Shown in pieces: positions 38,901-52,500 of a DNA stretch of 64,000 bases. The translations under genes were made by a program, and so were the position numbers. The stretch lies in NCBI GenBank assembly GCA_039707465.1, contig CM077648.1, positions 77,252,119 through 77,316,118 of the forward strand. Reading direction: 5' to 3'. The first letter of the stretch is position 1. Every line of letters begins with the position of its first letter. The notes beneath the pieces are model-generated. The model saw only the letters and a program-made list of their open reading frames with translations. It was not told the origin of the DNA and searched no databases. Source of the stretch: Rhabdophis nuchalis (Eukaryota > Chordata > Lepidosauria > Squamata > Natricidae).

Positions 38901-41900
38901 GGGTGTGTATAGCTTGATTCAAGAAGAGATAAATACTTCCTTTGTGAAGGATGCTACTTAGTTATTCTCAAAGTGTCCAGTGTGCACTTCTGTTTAAAAA
39001 TCCATCTCTGTCATAATCTTCTTTGACAATTTCCATTCAATTTGTAGTCTCCCCTTTATAGGGAAGTTTATAGAGAAGATGATAGGACTTCAGTTACAAC
39101 AGATTGTCAGATGGCCATGATATTTCTCAAGACTGCTTCTGAGGGTTGGGTTCTGCTTTGATAGTGCTGCTTCTTCATGCACGGGTAGTTCCAATGAACG
39201 GGGGCTGCTGTGGTCGTCACTAGTAATAAATCATTCATTTGTATTTTAATTAATTCAGAAACCAACCTGATCCAGTGTAAAAAAATATATACTCTTTCTC
39301 CAAGGATTTTTTAAAATCTAAATGAACCTAATAAGTCTTTGTTTATATAATGTTTTTGTTAATTTTCCAGTGTGGATCCTACTCGGTTGCTGCTTACTTT
39401 TAATGTTTCAGTGAATTTGGGAGACAAGTATCATAAGAATACAGCATTACACTGGGCAGTTCTAGCAGGAAATACGACAGTGATTAGTCTACTGTTAGAG
39501 GCTGGAGCTAATGTTGATGCTCAAAATATCAAGGTAAGTCTGTCTTCATGTAGTAAAAATTTCACATTTTGTTAGTTATTTTTTAATAAGAACAAGATTC
39601 AGTTTCAACACATACATTCAGTAAAAACTCTCTTCTGCATTACAGAGACTTTTGGCTCTTTCCCTATATCCAATGTCTGGTCAACTGTTTAACTCTTCAT
39701 GGATATTCCCTCCATCCCTTTGTTGTGGTCACAGATTTACTATTTACTTGTGTTTTTTTTCTTTGAGTTACCTTGTCTCTTGTATTATACAAACATAGTC
39801 CCATATCTTCTAGGACCGCTTTCATCTTCTGTCACTGCTTGCCTTATATTTAATACCATTGCTTTATCTGTGGCATGATTTCCAATCTTATGAAATTAGT
39901 GGTAAAGAGTATATAAATGCTTCATTAAAATCTCCTTTGACTTAACATTTTCTGCTGCCCATTCCTCGAGTATTATTTTTTGAAATATTCAGAGATCTCC
40001 AATATTTTGGGGTGGTTAACATATTTGGAATTTTGAGAGCATGTCTTGATATTGTCACAGAATTGCTACCATGATGGGTATGGCCAGTCACAAAACACAT
40101 TTTTCCACAAGGCTAATAGTGTGGCTTCTTTCCTTTGCCCAGAGATCTCAGCTGAACATCTCAGTTTAATTACCTTTTTTTTTTCTGGATAGATGGGTAC
40201 TCTTTCAAACCAAGCACTGAACTGCCAACAATAATAATTTCATTCTGTTAAGAATATTTTTTGGAAATACTGTAATTACAGGCACACTGTTTGGATCCAT
40301 GAAAATAAAGTATTCATATATTTATTAAAGAAAAAGCAAAGTGCCCTGTAACATCTTGAAAACTTTTTAATGTTGTTATTAATATAAACTTTGGTGGAAC
40401 AGTATTTACTGCATTAGATTGTTTTTTCATCAGACCTTGTAACATCATTCTGATTAATCTTTAAGATCCTGTGAACACTAGTTTTGTTGTTCATTTTGAT
40501 AATTGAAAAAGCCTAATAAAGACATGGATAGATTTATCTAAAAATAGCTTCCATAGTCTGGAACATCTTTGCTTTCTCTTCATTAAATGGCAAGCAGCAG
40601 TTGGCCATGAACTATTTACATGCTTTGTTTTTTGAAAACTGCAAAGTAGTGAATAGATATAAAATCCTATAAAGAATTTTGTGGAACCTTAAAAACGAAT
40701 ACTGATACTATAACCTATATTTTCATCCATTGTTTTCAGTGAAGTGAATGTAAGGCACAGAAGCTTGGGATTTAACAAATTAATCTTTACTAAGCACAGT
40801 TTTTCTTGTGCTTTTGCTGCACAGGCTGACAAATCAAGGTATATAGTTACTTGTTTTATAATTTATGGAAGAGGGAGAAGATACTGTAACTCAGAAAGGC
40901 CTGCAATGTCTGGACAGTGGCAATTCCAGAGGAAAAAATAAGAGTTAACTTTTGTTCAGTGTGTATCTATAAAAAGAAAAGGGCATTAAAAAATACTCTC
41001 TGAATACTCTCAAATGAGATATTATAAAGAAAATAAAATATCTTTTTCAGTTTTCAGAAGAATCCCTTCAAAGGCATATTGGATACTTGCTTTCTTTATA
41101 GCTGAATGCTAAATGTTGTCTCCCTTCCAGTTAGTAAAATAAAAGAAATTACGTTTCTGTGTCTTGTGCTGACTCAGGGTGAAAACCCAGAAACTCTTTG
41201 TGCTTTCTGTGGTTGAAATACTCAAGCATATGTTCCAAACTCATATGCATTCCTTTTTTTTCTGTTTCCTCCCTATTTTCATTAATTAACCCAGGAGAAT
41301 GGTGAATGAGTAATGGAAGATGACTTATTACATATTCTACACTGTAATGTAGCATAATGGATGGTTTATTTTCAACCACCTGTGTTTGTGCTTTAATACT
41401 AGAAACTGTCTTTTAGAATGCTGGTTTTGAGTAATGTAAGTATCTTATATAAGGGTGTTAGGTGAAAATTTTAGATTCAGATTCAGATGTGACCTCAATC
41501 ATGGAAGCCTACTGGATTCTTTGGCTCAGTCATTGTCAGCCTGGCGTACCCCATAAGTTTAGTTTAGTTTACTTTATTATCATTGCACATTGTACAATGA
41601 AATTAAATGTTATCTTCAGTGTACATTATATATAAAAAATAAAACAAAAGCACATACCTATCTATATGTATATATATATACAATTGAATTAAACTTCCCT
41701 AATGTATTAATATTGCACTATACAGTAGAATTAAATATAATTACTGCTCTGGGGTGGTTGTTTTTCAGCCTATTGTTTTTATTATCCTGTACCATCTACT
41801 AGATGGTAATAATTCAAAAAAGGGTGCCCAGGATAAGATATTGTACGTTGCCTTAGTGGACCTCCAAAGACTATGGAATAAAATAATAATGTTTAATTAT

Positions 41901-43452
41901 GTATCTAATTACCCTCAGATCTTATGGTGTTAAAAGAACCTGTTCTTTCACCACTCCAAATAATCCAGATAATGATGGCCAACTTTCAAGCTCTTCTGAG
42001 GTTCTGGTGTAGCAAGTAGGAATTCATTTGGCATCACCAAGAGTGTTTATTAGCGTTGGGAGGGAGGTTGATAATTGAAAATGATCCACTATTCAATAAC
42101 TATGGGCAAAGCATATAATTTAGAAACATAATATTCTAGATAACTCCTAAACATGTTTCTTCCTGCCTATCTGGTTATTTGGGAGATTAGTCTTCTGGGA
42201 ATATATCTTCTAAAATTAGAGGTATGTTGTAGTACTACCTATGTTCTGTCTAAATGGACAGATAGATTTCATTTGGCAGAAAAACATGGCAGCAAGTTTA
42301 GATCTGCTGGTATTTGAAATAATGACTTTTTTATATTAACTTTTTAAAAGTTAACTTTTTTCTTATCCAATTTAATGAGAGATGTGAGTTTACTGTTTTT
42401 ATTTTTTTAAAGGAGGAAATGGTTTAAAACAGTTTCTCTAAATTGAGAGGGAAATGGATATAAAGGGCAGCTTTGAGTCCTATAAAATTAGTATAATTGT
42501 ACCTTTCCAGGTTTTTTTTGTTCTACAGAATTGAAATTACCCACTTTGAAGCTCTTATCAAAAGATCAATTAGAAATCCTACATGAGGACAGTAAGTGGG
42601 GAAGTATTGTTATACTTAGGAGTGCTGCAAGTAGGTACATCGTGGTGTATTAGATAAGTAGTAGATTCATCATCTTGGTCAATTCATCTAGACTTACCTG
42701 ATTCTGATGCAATATCACTTGGTTCAGATTCTAGAACAAGTCTCTGATTATTCAGTAGAGTTACAGGATGATTGAAAGTTATGTTCTTTGTTGGTTTGAA
42801 AATAGGAATATACTTTTTCTGTCATGCTTTTTGATTGATTATATGCCATCAGGGCATTTCGACTTTAATGATCACATTGATAGATTTTCTTCATTATGAT
42901 CTGTCTCATTTCTACTGAGTCCATCCACCTTGCTGCTGGTTGTCTATTCTCTTTCCTTCCACCTTTCCCAGCATTAAAGCTGTTTTCTAGGAAGCTAGGT
43001 CTCCACATAATTTGTCTGAAGTAGGATAATTTGAGCCTGGTCATTTGTACCTCGAGTGAGAACTCTGCATTGATTTGTTTGCTGATACATTTGTTTGTTT
43101 TCTTGGCTGTCTCCAGTATTCTCAGGACTCTTCTTCAGCACCAGAGTTAAAAAGCATCAATACTCTTCGTATCCTGCTTCTTCAAAGTCCAACTTTCACT
43201 TCCATTGGGTGTTACAAGGAATTTTATGACTTGTATGATTCTGATCTTTGTAGCCAGAGCAGCATCAAGAATATATTTTCCAAGGCGTACATGGCAGCTC
43301 CATCTAACGCTAGTCTGCAGTGTATTTTTAAGTGCTTTTTCCTTTACTGTTGAAAGTTGATCCTAAAAGGCAAAAGCCATCCACCATATTGTCATTACTA
43401 ATTCTAAGACTAGTTATTCTACCTGTTGTCATTTGTTTAGTCTTCTTTATAT

Positions 43453-43523
<71 letters not shown>

Positions 43524-46500
43524 TTTTACTTTGCTCCTTAACATTTATCACTACAGCTTGCAAATTCTTTGTATTTTTCATTACCAGAATAGTACCATCA
43601 GTGTAATGCAGGTTATTGATATTACTCCTTTACCAACTTGGAGCCAACCTGTTTCACTATGTTCTGTTCATGCTGTGGTTTCCTGACCCGTATATAGTTT
43701 TCTAATGAGGGCAATGAAGTATTTTGAGATGCACATTTTTTCTAATCATGTTCCGCAGCTTGATGTGATGGTCACAGTCAATAGCATTTCTATAACCAAC
43801 AGTGACTTATTTTGGATATTCCTTGCTTTTCTCAATTATTTTACGGTACATGCCTCAACTATAATTTCTCATGTACCCTGGCCTTTCTAAAGCCAGCTTG
43901 AACATCTGGCATATATTTTTCCACATAGGGCTCTAATCTCCATTGGATGATCCTAAGTATTATTTTGCTTTATCCAAATAATATATTAACTAGAAGGTTC
44001 ACATATAAATCAAAGGGCACATTTCTTAGTAAGCTATTAATTAGAAATAAAGTAATTCTTGCAAACGAATATTCATATAGCTTACCAGGTTTTCCATCTT
44101 ACATCTAATTCTCATAGTAAAGAACTCTTTATTATGATCGTAGACCAGCATGGAATGCCGTTTGTTTCTTTGCAGAAGAATTGATTGTGTTCACAGTTAA
44201 TGTACTGCAGGAGTGTCAAACCCACAATGATGCATGGTCATATGATGTATTGCAACTTTTTTCCCCTTTACTAAATCCGGGATGGGCCTGGCCAGAACGT
44301 GATGCATCTGGCCCATGGGCCGCGAGTTTGACATCCCTGTTGTACCGGATTAGTCAAATTTCAAACCTTTTGAGTTGATCTTGCATATTCTAGTAATTGC
44401 TACATTTCTATTTCCTGTTAAACAGGTCAGGGCTGTTAAAACTGACACTGGCTTTGGTAGATTAATCCTATCTGTTGAGTTAACTCATTTATCATCTGGT
44501 TGATTGTCATCTATTATCATCACTTGATTTCTGTAAAAAAAAAGTAGTCTTTAAGTTACAAGTTTCAAAGTTACATCATTGCTGAAAAAATGGATATGAC
44601 TGACCTTTGAAGTTCTGGCCCTCTGTGGTCATTGATTGCGATCGAGGTTTACAGCCCACAATTATGATATTGGAGCGAGCTGTGTCACATGATTGCTAGC
44701 AAGGAAGGTTGGAAGTCATTCTAATAAGTCACTCCTGCTGCTTTTTCCCACCCAAGAGCCCCCTGCTGCCCACCCATATTCTGTAGTGCCTGCCCATGGC
44801 ATTCCTCCTATACTCTTTGCCTGGCCATTGTTTTCCACTTAACAGCCATGTGGGTCCTGGGGTTACAATGGCATCCAGGATTGCCATCACTACCTGATGT
44901 GGTCAGTGGCATCATACTTTATGATGACATAGCTTATTGATGGCAATCCCAGTCCCAATTGCCATCATAACCTGTGAATTACCATATTGAAACAAGGCAT
45001 TGGTAATTTGCCTTATAGTGGGTAACTGTAACCATCATGTTAATCCTCAGCTCATAGGATAACAACTCTTTGCTCATAGCACTGAGAACAATCAAACATC
45101 TGGACTCAACAGTATGTTACAGTATATCAGCTCTAGCCTAGTGTCTCAGACATTAGAGTTGTATCTTCATTGTAGATATCAGTGAAGAATGAAGTCTCAT
45201 ACAAAGTAATTAATTGTTTACTGCAACACCAAGAGCTTGTAGATCTATATCCTCCAAATTATAAACTCCTCCTGCCATTTCAATTTAACAGATATTTACT
45301 TGGTCTCTTCATAGCCTTAAGTAGTTGAGACACATTATATATGTTTCTGGGGACCATTGGCTCCAGTCCTGCCAGCCTCAATCATTATTAATGTCTGATT
45401 CCCAGATTATCCCAGTTAATGGAGAAGGGGCTGTAATTGGTCAAGATATAGATGTCACAGCTAAATTTTATTTCTTTTAAAGCTGTATGTTTAATTTGTG
45501 ATACTGTGCCTTTTTTCTTTTTGTAAAGCTGCAGGTTTCCATTTTTAGGGAAAGAGCCATAGGGCAAAAGTCATTTGTCTTATACTATACAAAATGAAAG
45601 GAAAACAAGGACTAAAATAATTCATGTTATGGCAGAGTAGTTGTTATTGTCTTGTTTATGGTTACAACTCATCTTTCTTTCATTTTCTCAGTTCTAAATA
45701 ATTGATAATTCTATTATAATTGATAATGTTTTATACAACACAACATTCTCACTACTTATTTTCCTGAGATCTGAACATCCTGGCATAAAAATAAGACTGA
45801 GTTATAACTTCATATTACAAAATCTTGAATCCATTCTTTCTTTTATTCTTAAAAACCATATGTTTACATATAGGTTGCCAATTCAGAGAGACAGTTCTTT
45901 GGGCATTCAGATTAAATCTTTAAATTACTCTTTATTTTACATGAAATTTAAATCAGATTTTCCTATTGTCTTTGCATGGCAGAGTTTTTCCACCTGAAAA
46001 ACATAGTACTGTATCTTAGTCAGCTTCTGGTCCGAATGCTCATAATATACAAAATCTTTACTCTTTCCACATGTGAATTTGATTTACTCCCAACTATATC
46101 AAAAGACAGTTTGGCCTAGTGTTTAAAGCACCACACTAGGTAGCAGGAAACCACGAATTCAAGTCCTGCCTTAGTCATGAAAGCCAGTTGGATGAAGTTG
46201 AGCCAATCACTCTCTCAGACAGCTTTCCATATAAGGTGGTTGTTATGGGAAAAATAGGAGAAAGGTGTGTTGAATATATTCAGCAATTTTGAGTTATTTG
46301 TAAACATAATAAAGACAGGATACAAATAAATGAATAGGTAGTTACTTTTAACTGGATAGATGAGAAAGAGATCAATTATTTTAACCCTTCCATAATGTAT
46401 TTGTCATTCAGATTAAGAGTTCTGCCTGGAAACTGGGACTTTATGCTTCCTTTTTCCTACTTAACCTGGCTCTGTTCACATGCTTTCAAATGCATGGTTC

Positions 46501-49500
46501 TGATATTAAAATTGAGGTAGAAAAGAAAAACTGCAATTCAGACTGTTGTATTTTAGTACATAAAAAAAGAGTACTAGTATTTCCTGTTGCTCTAGAAGTT
46601 CATAGATTATTTATTTCTGTTTCTTTCTCTAACTTTTTCTCTAATTAAAATAAAGTAGCAAGATATTGAACTGTCCTGTACTTTCTAGTAGGCTAGTTAG
46701 GAATCATCTACCACAGGGGTCTCCAACCTTTGCAACTTTAAGTCTGAAGGACTTCAGCTCCCAGAATCTGGGAGTTGAAGTCCTTCAGACTTAAAGTTGC
46801 AAAGGTTGGAGACCCCTGATCTACCACATTTGTATAAAACTTCATCCTCCAGTGAACAAACTTTGGGGCTAAGTTGTTGCAGTGTTCTAGCTTGTCTTCA
46901 GGGGCCAAAGCAATTAGGAACCTTACATTATTACTATATTTGAATGGTCTGAAATTGTATTAGGTAGAACTACAATGAAAAGGTGAACCAGAGAGAATTT
47001 GGCTTTGTCCAACCTGGCATATCCAGATTATATAGGTATTGATTTCCTTGAAGCATGTGGTGTTTCAAGGGAGGGATAAACTCCCAATATCTTGGAAGTT
47101 TGGTGAAGTACTTTTAAATGAATAGTGGAAATGCAAGGAAACTCCTCCTAAGAACCATAAAATACTGTGAGCTGATTTTTATTTCTGTTGCTGTCTCTCA
47201 TGATGATTTGTTGACTAAGATTTTGATACTACTACCCAGGGCTTTTGTGTTCAAATCCTACCAATAGAAATTAACTACCTACTTCTCTGTATATCTAGTT
47301 TCTATTGATGCTGGAGTACATGTGTAATCCTTGCAATTTTTATTTTGTTTCAAAGGATTTATGCCTTTTCAGGGTAAATTTCAGTTTCTGGTACCTGTTT
47401 CATTTTTTTTTAGGCGGGGGCCAAACGATAGAGGATTCAACCATTTTTCAAGCTTCCATGAATATTTGTTTAGGAGGGAGTTACCTTCAGTAGAAGAGAG
47501 GAGGAGTGCAAAACTGGAGCTGAAGGTACCTTCAGTTGGTTGTCCTTTGCCTCCTCTGTTCCATAAGAACTTTTCTTTCTTTAGGTGTAAATGAGGTCTA
47601 ATGTTTTATCTCAAGTCTCTGACAGAAAACTGTATTGCAGGTTTATTTTAATTTTCTAGGCGTTGGAAGGATTTCTGTATTTCATGATGAATTATGTAAA
47701 GAGATTGCCACAATCTCAAAACATTTTATGTTGTGCCAAATTTATGAGACTTACAGATTAAAGTGATCAGGACCTATTATTAATGTAGTGTTTCTCAGAA
47801 GAAGGATGAAAATTATTCATTATTAATTTTATTTCTTAGATCTGTTATAGCAATGATTTTGAAAACTAAAACATTTCTTATAGTTTAAATTTCATACTAA
47901 TAGCAGCAGGTAGTCTTTAATTTACAAGTGGTCATTTAGCGACTCTTCGAAGCTACAACAGATCCCCCAAAGCTACTTACAACATTTTATGATGGGTGCA
48001 AGCCCAGTCCTCTGCTGTCATGTGATTGTATTTTGGGTGCTTGACAACTGGCTCACCTTTTCAGCAGTTTGTTGTTCTGTGGTCCAATGGCCAGAATTTA
48101 TAAGTATTTTTTCAGGTTTCTGACATTTACTTCTAGTCTCTGGCAAAAAGCTCCTTGAATAAAATTGATTTGCTTACTGTTTGCAGCATTTATTTAACCA
48201 CTGCATTTGCTTAATGACTGCCGCAAAAAATGTAAAAAAAAATAAATCAGGTCCAGTCATGTGATGCCTTGATTTACAAATTCAACAGATTACAACAATA
48301 ATTCCAAACTTAATTAGAGTTGTACATCAAGAACTATCTGTAAATAATGAAAAACTCCCAATTGTTCCGTTGTTGGATTAATCTTTACAAAATGCCCATA
48401 GAGAGAGAAATATGTAATCGTTATGCAATAATATACATAGAACCTGCTGATAGAATCTAGGTTTGCAAAAGCACATATCAGCACTAGCACATATATTTAG
48501 TGAAAAATGTGAACATTTGGTGAGAGCTTGATGGCTGGAATTCTATTACATCCCTTATAATGATGCTTAAAACATACTTTAATCTCCAATTGATTTTCAG
48601 TCAGTGTATTGCAGGGGTGTCAAACTCTGGGGCAAAATCCGATCCAGAGGTTTCTTAGATCTGGCCCGCGGGCCTGTCCTAGAAACAGCAAAGCGCCGGC
48701 CTATGGTGCCTCTGCCAGTAAAAACGGAGCTTGGGAGAACTGCGCACAGTCCTCCCAGGCTTTTATTTGGCTGCAACAGTCTCCTGCCTCCCTCTGCCAG
48801 CAAAAAGGGAGCCCATGGTCCCCTGAGCTCCGTTTTCACTGGCAGAGGGCATCAGGAGGCCGTCACAGCTGAGAGTGGAGCTTGGGAGCCTGTTTTCACT
48901 GGTAGAGCGCTCAGACCATCACAGATGCCCCCGAAACAAGAAACATCAACTAGCCACACCCATACTGGTCCCTGGTGTGGCCCTCAATGAAATCAAGTTT
49001 GTCACCGCTGATCTAATGTATTGAGTAAACATTTACATAAGATATTGATAATACACAAACATGTTAGCTAAATCCTGTTAGCTGACGAAATTGACTTTTT
49101 CTTTGCCTCTGCTGCTTGTTAATATGTGAAAGAGAGCCTCGTGTTCCACGCTAGTGAACTACATAATATAATGAACTGATTTAATATTTATAACACTTTA
49201 AAGTAATATTTTAAATGAAATTGTTACATATTTTCCACTCTTAATCTAAAATTATTTTAAATCTTTTTATATTTTAATAGGGAGAATCACCACTTGATTT
49301 AGCAAAGCAAAGAAAAAATGTTTGGATGATAAATCATCTACAGGAGGCAAGGCAAGCAAAAGGTTATGACAATCCATCTTTTCTCAGGAAGTTGAGGGCT
49401 GATAAGGTGAGAACTATATTTAAAAAATGATAAACTTTTGTTGACATGTAATTTCTTGAGATGATGTCAAGAGATACTTGAAATCTTGTGCTTTTACATC

Positions 49501-52500
49501 TTTTAAATTTACTTTCTAAAAAATAACTTTTCCTACTGGGGAGAAGTGACTGATCATACCTAGGCCTCATATATTTCACTCAACATAGTTTTTCTTTGAT
49601 TTTTTACAATTAAAGTTACTGTGAAATATCTGAGTAAAAATTATATTTTTGCAGTGCTTCATTTAAAAAAATAGAATAATTAATATTTAATATTGTTTGT
49701 AGGAATTTCGTCAGAAGGTCATGCTAGGAACACCATTCCTAGTTATTTGGCTGGTTGGATTTATAGCAGATCTTGATATTGATTCTTGGCTAATCAAAGG
49801 ACTAATGTATGGTGGTGTTTGGGCTATGGTTCAGTTTCTTTCCAAGTAGGTACCCTCAAAACTTGATTTGTTTATTATGTAATATACTGTCAAATACATT
49901 AAGATGCTAGTTTCATTCTTTCTTTATACATTAATATGAAGCACAGATAATGAAACATGGAAAATATTAAATGTCTTCTATAAGGAAATGTGCTGTTATG
50001 TTCTTATATCCTAACGTCTTCATATTTGCTCATGTTAAATGCTACAAGTGGCATTCATAATGTAGCTTTCAGTGGGAGCTTTACCAGTTCAATCAAGGGG
50101 TGGAAATGTTACAGGCAGGGCACCAGCGCATTCTTTGACGGCTTCACTGCAGGAGGCAGACCCATGAGGTAACTCTGCGGCTTCTGCCTCTTGCCGGCTC
50201 GTCAGCCTACCAGCTCCGCTTGTATCATGGAGGGCTCCAGACCAGCACCTTCGCCTTTCAGCCACTACCCCAGGCACCAGCAATTTGAGGCCACCGCCAT
50301 GCTTGACCCTAGAACTGCTGCCACTGCATCGCCATCGTCAGCCCCCAACGTTCCATGGACCTCGCATTTGCCGCCAGCTGCTTTTGCCGGTGTAGGAATG
50401 CTGCAGCCGCTTGCCGCCAACGTTCAGAGAGGCCTCACTTCCCTGCCTGGCCCCAAGAGGCTCGTATTGCCTCAGTGGCCATTTTGTTTGGCAGCAAAAC
50501 TTGCGGTGGCCATCTTGGGGCATTAACATTTTGTAAGTACAGGCTATGGCCTCGGTTCCTAGCCAGGATCCCCCTGTGCCCTCAGCCTCTCCTAAGTCTC
50601 CAAGCCCCATAGCAGGCCTGTCTGGCACCAGGGCCTCTAAGAGAAAGGCAGTCCCAGAGACATCTCCCACCAGGCACCCTGCCAAGTCTCCAAAATCGAA
50701 CCCTACACACAAGACCTCATCTGGGGAAGCTAATAAGACCACCCAAGGAAGGCCAAGGAGAAATCCAAGCACATGGTGTCCCCTCACCCTTTCCAGTCTC
50801 AAAGGGTCACTGAGACTAGTCCCCCAGTTGAATTGTCATCAGATTCTGAGGAGGAATTGTCACCTGCTGCTTCCCTTATTCAACCTGAGGACGCTAGGGG
50901 CCTGGGGGAGCTAAACCTCAGTGAGGAGGGGTTTGGGGATGATAGGAGTCTTACTCCTGAACCAGACCTCTTGTCTCAAGACTCTGGGAGCCTTCCATTC
51001 TCGTGTCACCCCTGTACCCTGGATGTTGCAACCATTCTTTCAGATGCCATTGAACGGGGCATGCAGCAGGTCTCCAACATAAATCATCTTCCCATTCTAC
51101 TCCACGCAGGACTTCCTCTGGTTCCAGCAGGCATCACAGAGATAGAGTTCCGCATCTTCATCACGTGTGGTTCTTGGCTCGTCCACCCAGCCATCAGTGT
51201 TTGGAGAGGAGGAGGGGTGGCCTCTATTTCCACCTACCTTTGTGGGCTTCTTTAAATCTGCTGTTTTTCGCTCTCTCCTCTTTAACGCTAAGAAGATAGG
51301 GGGTATCCCGGCTCCCAGGTCATCCCAGGGAGCTGATCCTGACAAGACAGACACCATGGACCCCCCTCTTCCCCCAACTCAAGGTGGAGAAGGATGTGAT
51401 ATCCTCACCCAAGCTATTCCTTGATGAGGTCCAGAACCAGTGGGTATCTCCAGGTACAGGCCCTCTTCCAAATACCCTGGACAAACATCTCTACAATGTG
51501 GGACCAGAGCTCTCCAAGGCGCTCAAGGTACCTTCTATTGATCTCCCAGTGGTGAGTCTGTCTTCCCCCAATGCGGCTTCTGCTGCCTCTGAGGATGCAC
51601 TTTGTCCTGAGGACAAGAGGCTTGAGCAAACGCTCGTTAAAGAGCATCAAGTCTCGGCATGTGCCATCCGTGCTTCAACCTCGGCCTCATTCTTCAGCAG
51701 GGCCGCTCTCCTTTGGTTGAGGCAGCTCCAGGAGAGAATATCCCCCAGAGATTCCAGTGTTCGCAGAGACATCAATAAATTGAAAGCAATCTTAGAGTAT
51801 ACAGCAGATGTGGCCCACTTTGCGTCTAAGTCCATTGCATCCTCAATTTCCACGCGCCATCTCCTGTGGCTAAAACATTGGCATGCGGATGCGAGGGCTA
51901 AGTGGAGGCTTGCCTCCTCAGCATATTCCACTAATTTCTTATTCGGCCCTCCATTAGAACCTCTGCTAATCGAATCTAAGGATAAATGGAAAGTCCTTCA
52001 ATCTGCCTCAAAAAAGCCGGAAGCGCGGGCTCAGTCATGTTATCGCAGGCCGCCCTTTCAAGGACAGGACGGGGGTTTTGCAAACTCCCATCCACATCTA
52101 CCGGCCTTCGCAGATCGTTGGGACGACATCACTAATGACACATGGGTCAGGTCCACCTTCAAATTCAGCCTATACCTGGACCTGCTCTCCAGTCCCCCAA
52201 ACTACTTTGTCATGTGCCTGGTCTCCAGGGACCTTCTCGAGTGCCACCTAGTGGAGCAGGCTATTCAGCACCTGCTCCACATTCGGGCCATTCAACCTGT
52301 GCCTCCAGGCCAGGAAGGACAAGGGTTTTACTCTTGTCTCTTTATCGTGCCAAAATCTTCAGGGGACTGGAGAGCGATCCTCAACTTCAAATTTCTCAAC
52401 CATTCCATCAGATACAGGATATTCAAAATGTACTCTCTCCTGTCCATCTTGGAGAATGTTCGCAAAAATGACCTCCTCACCTCAGTGGACCTTACGGAGG

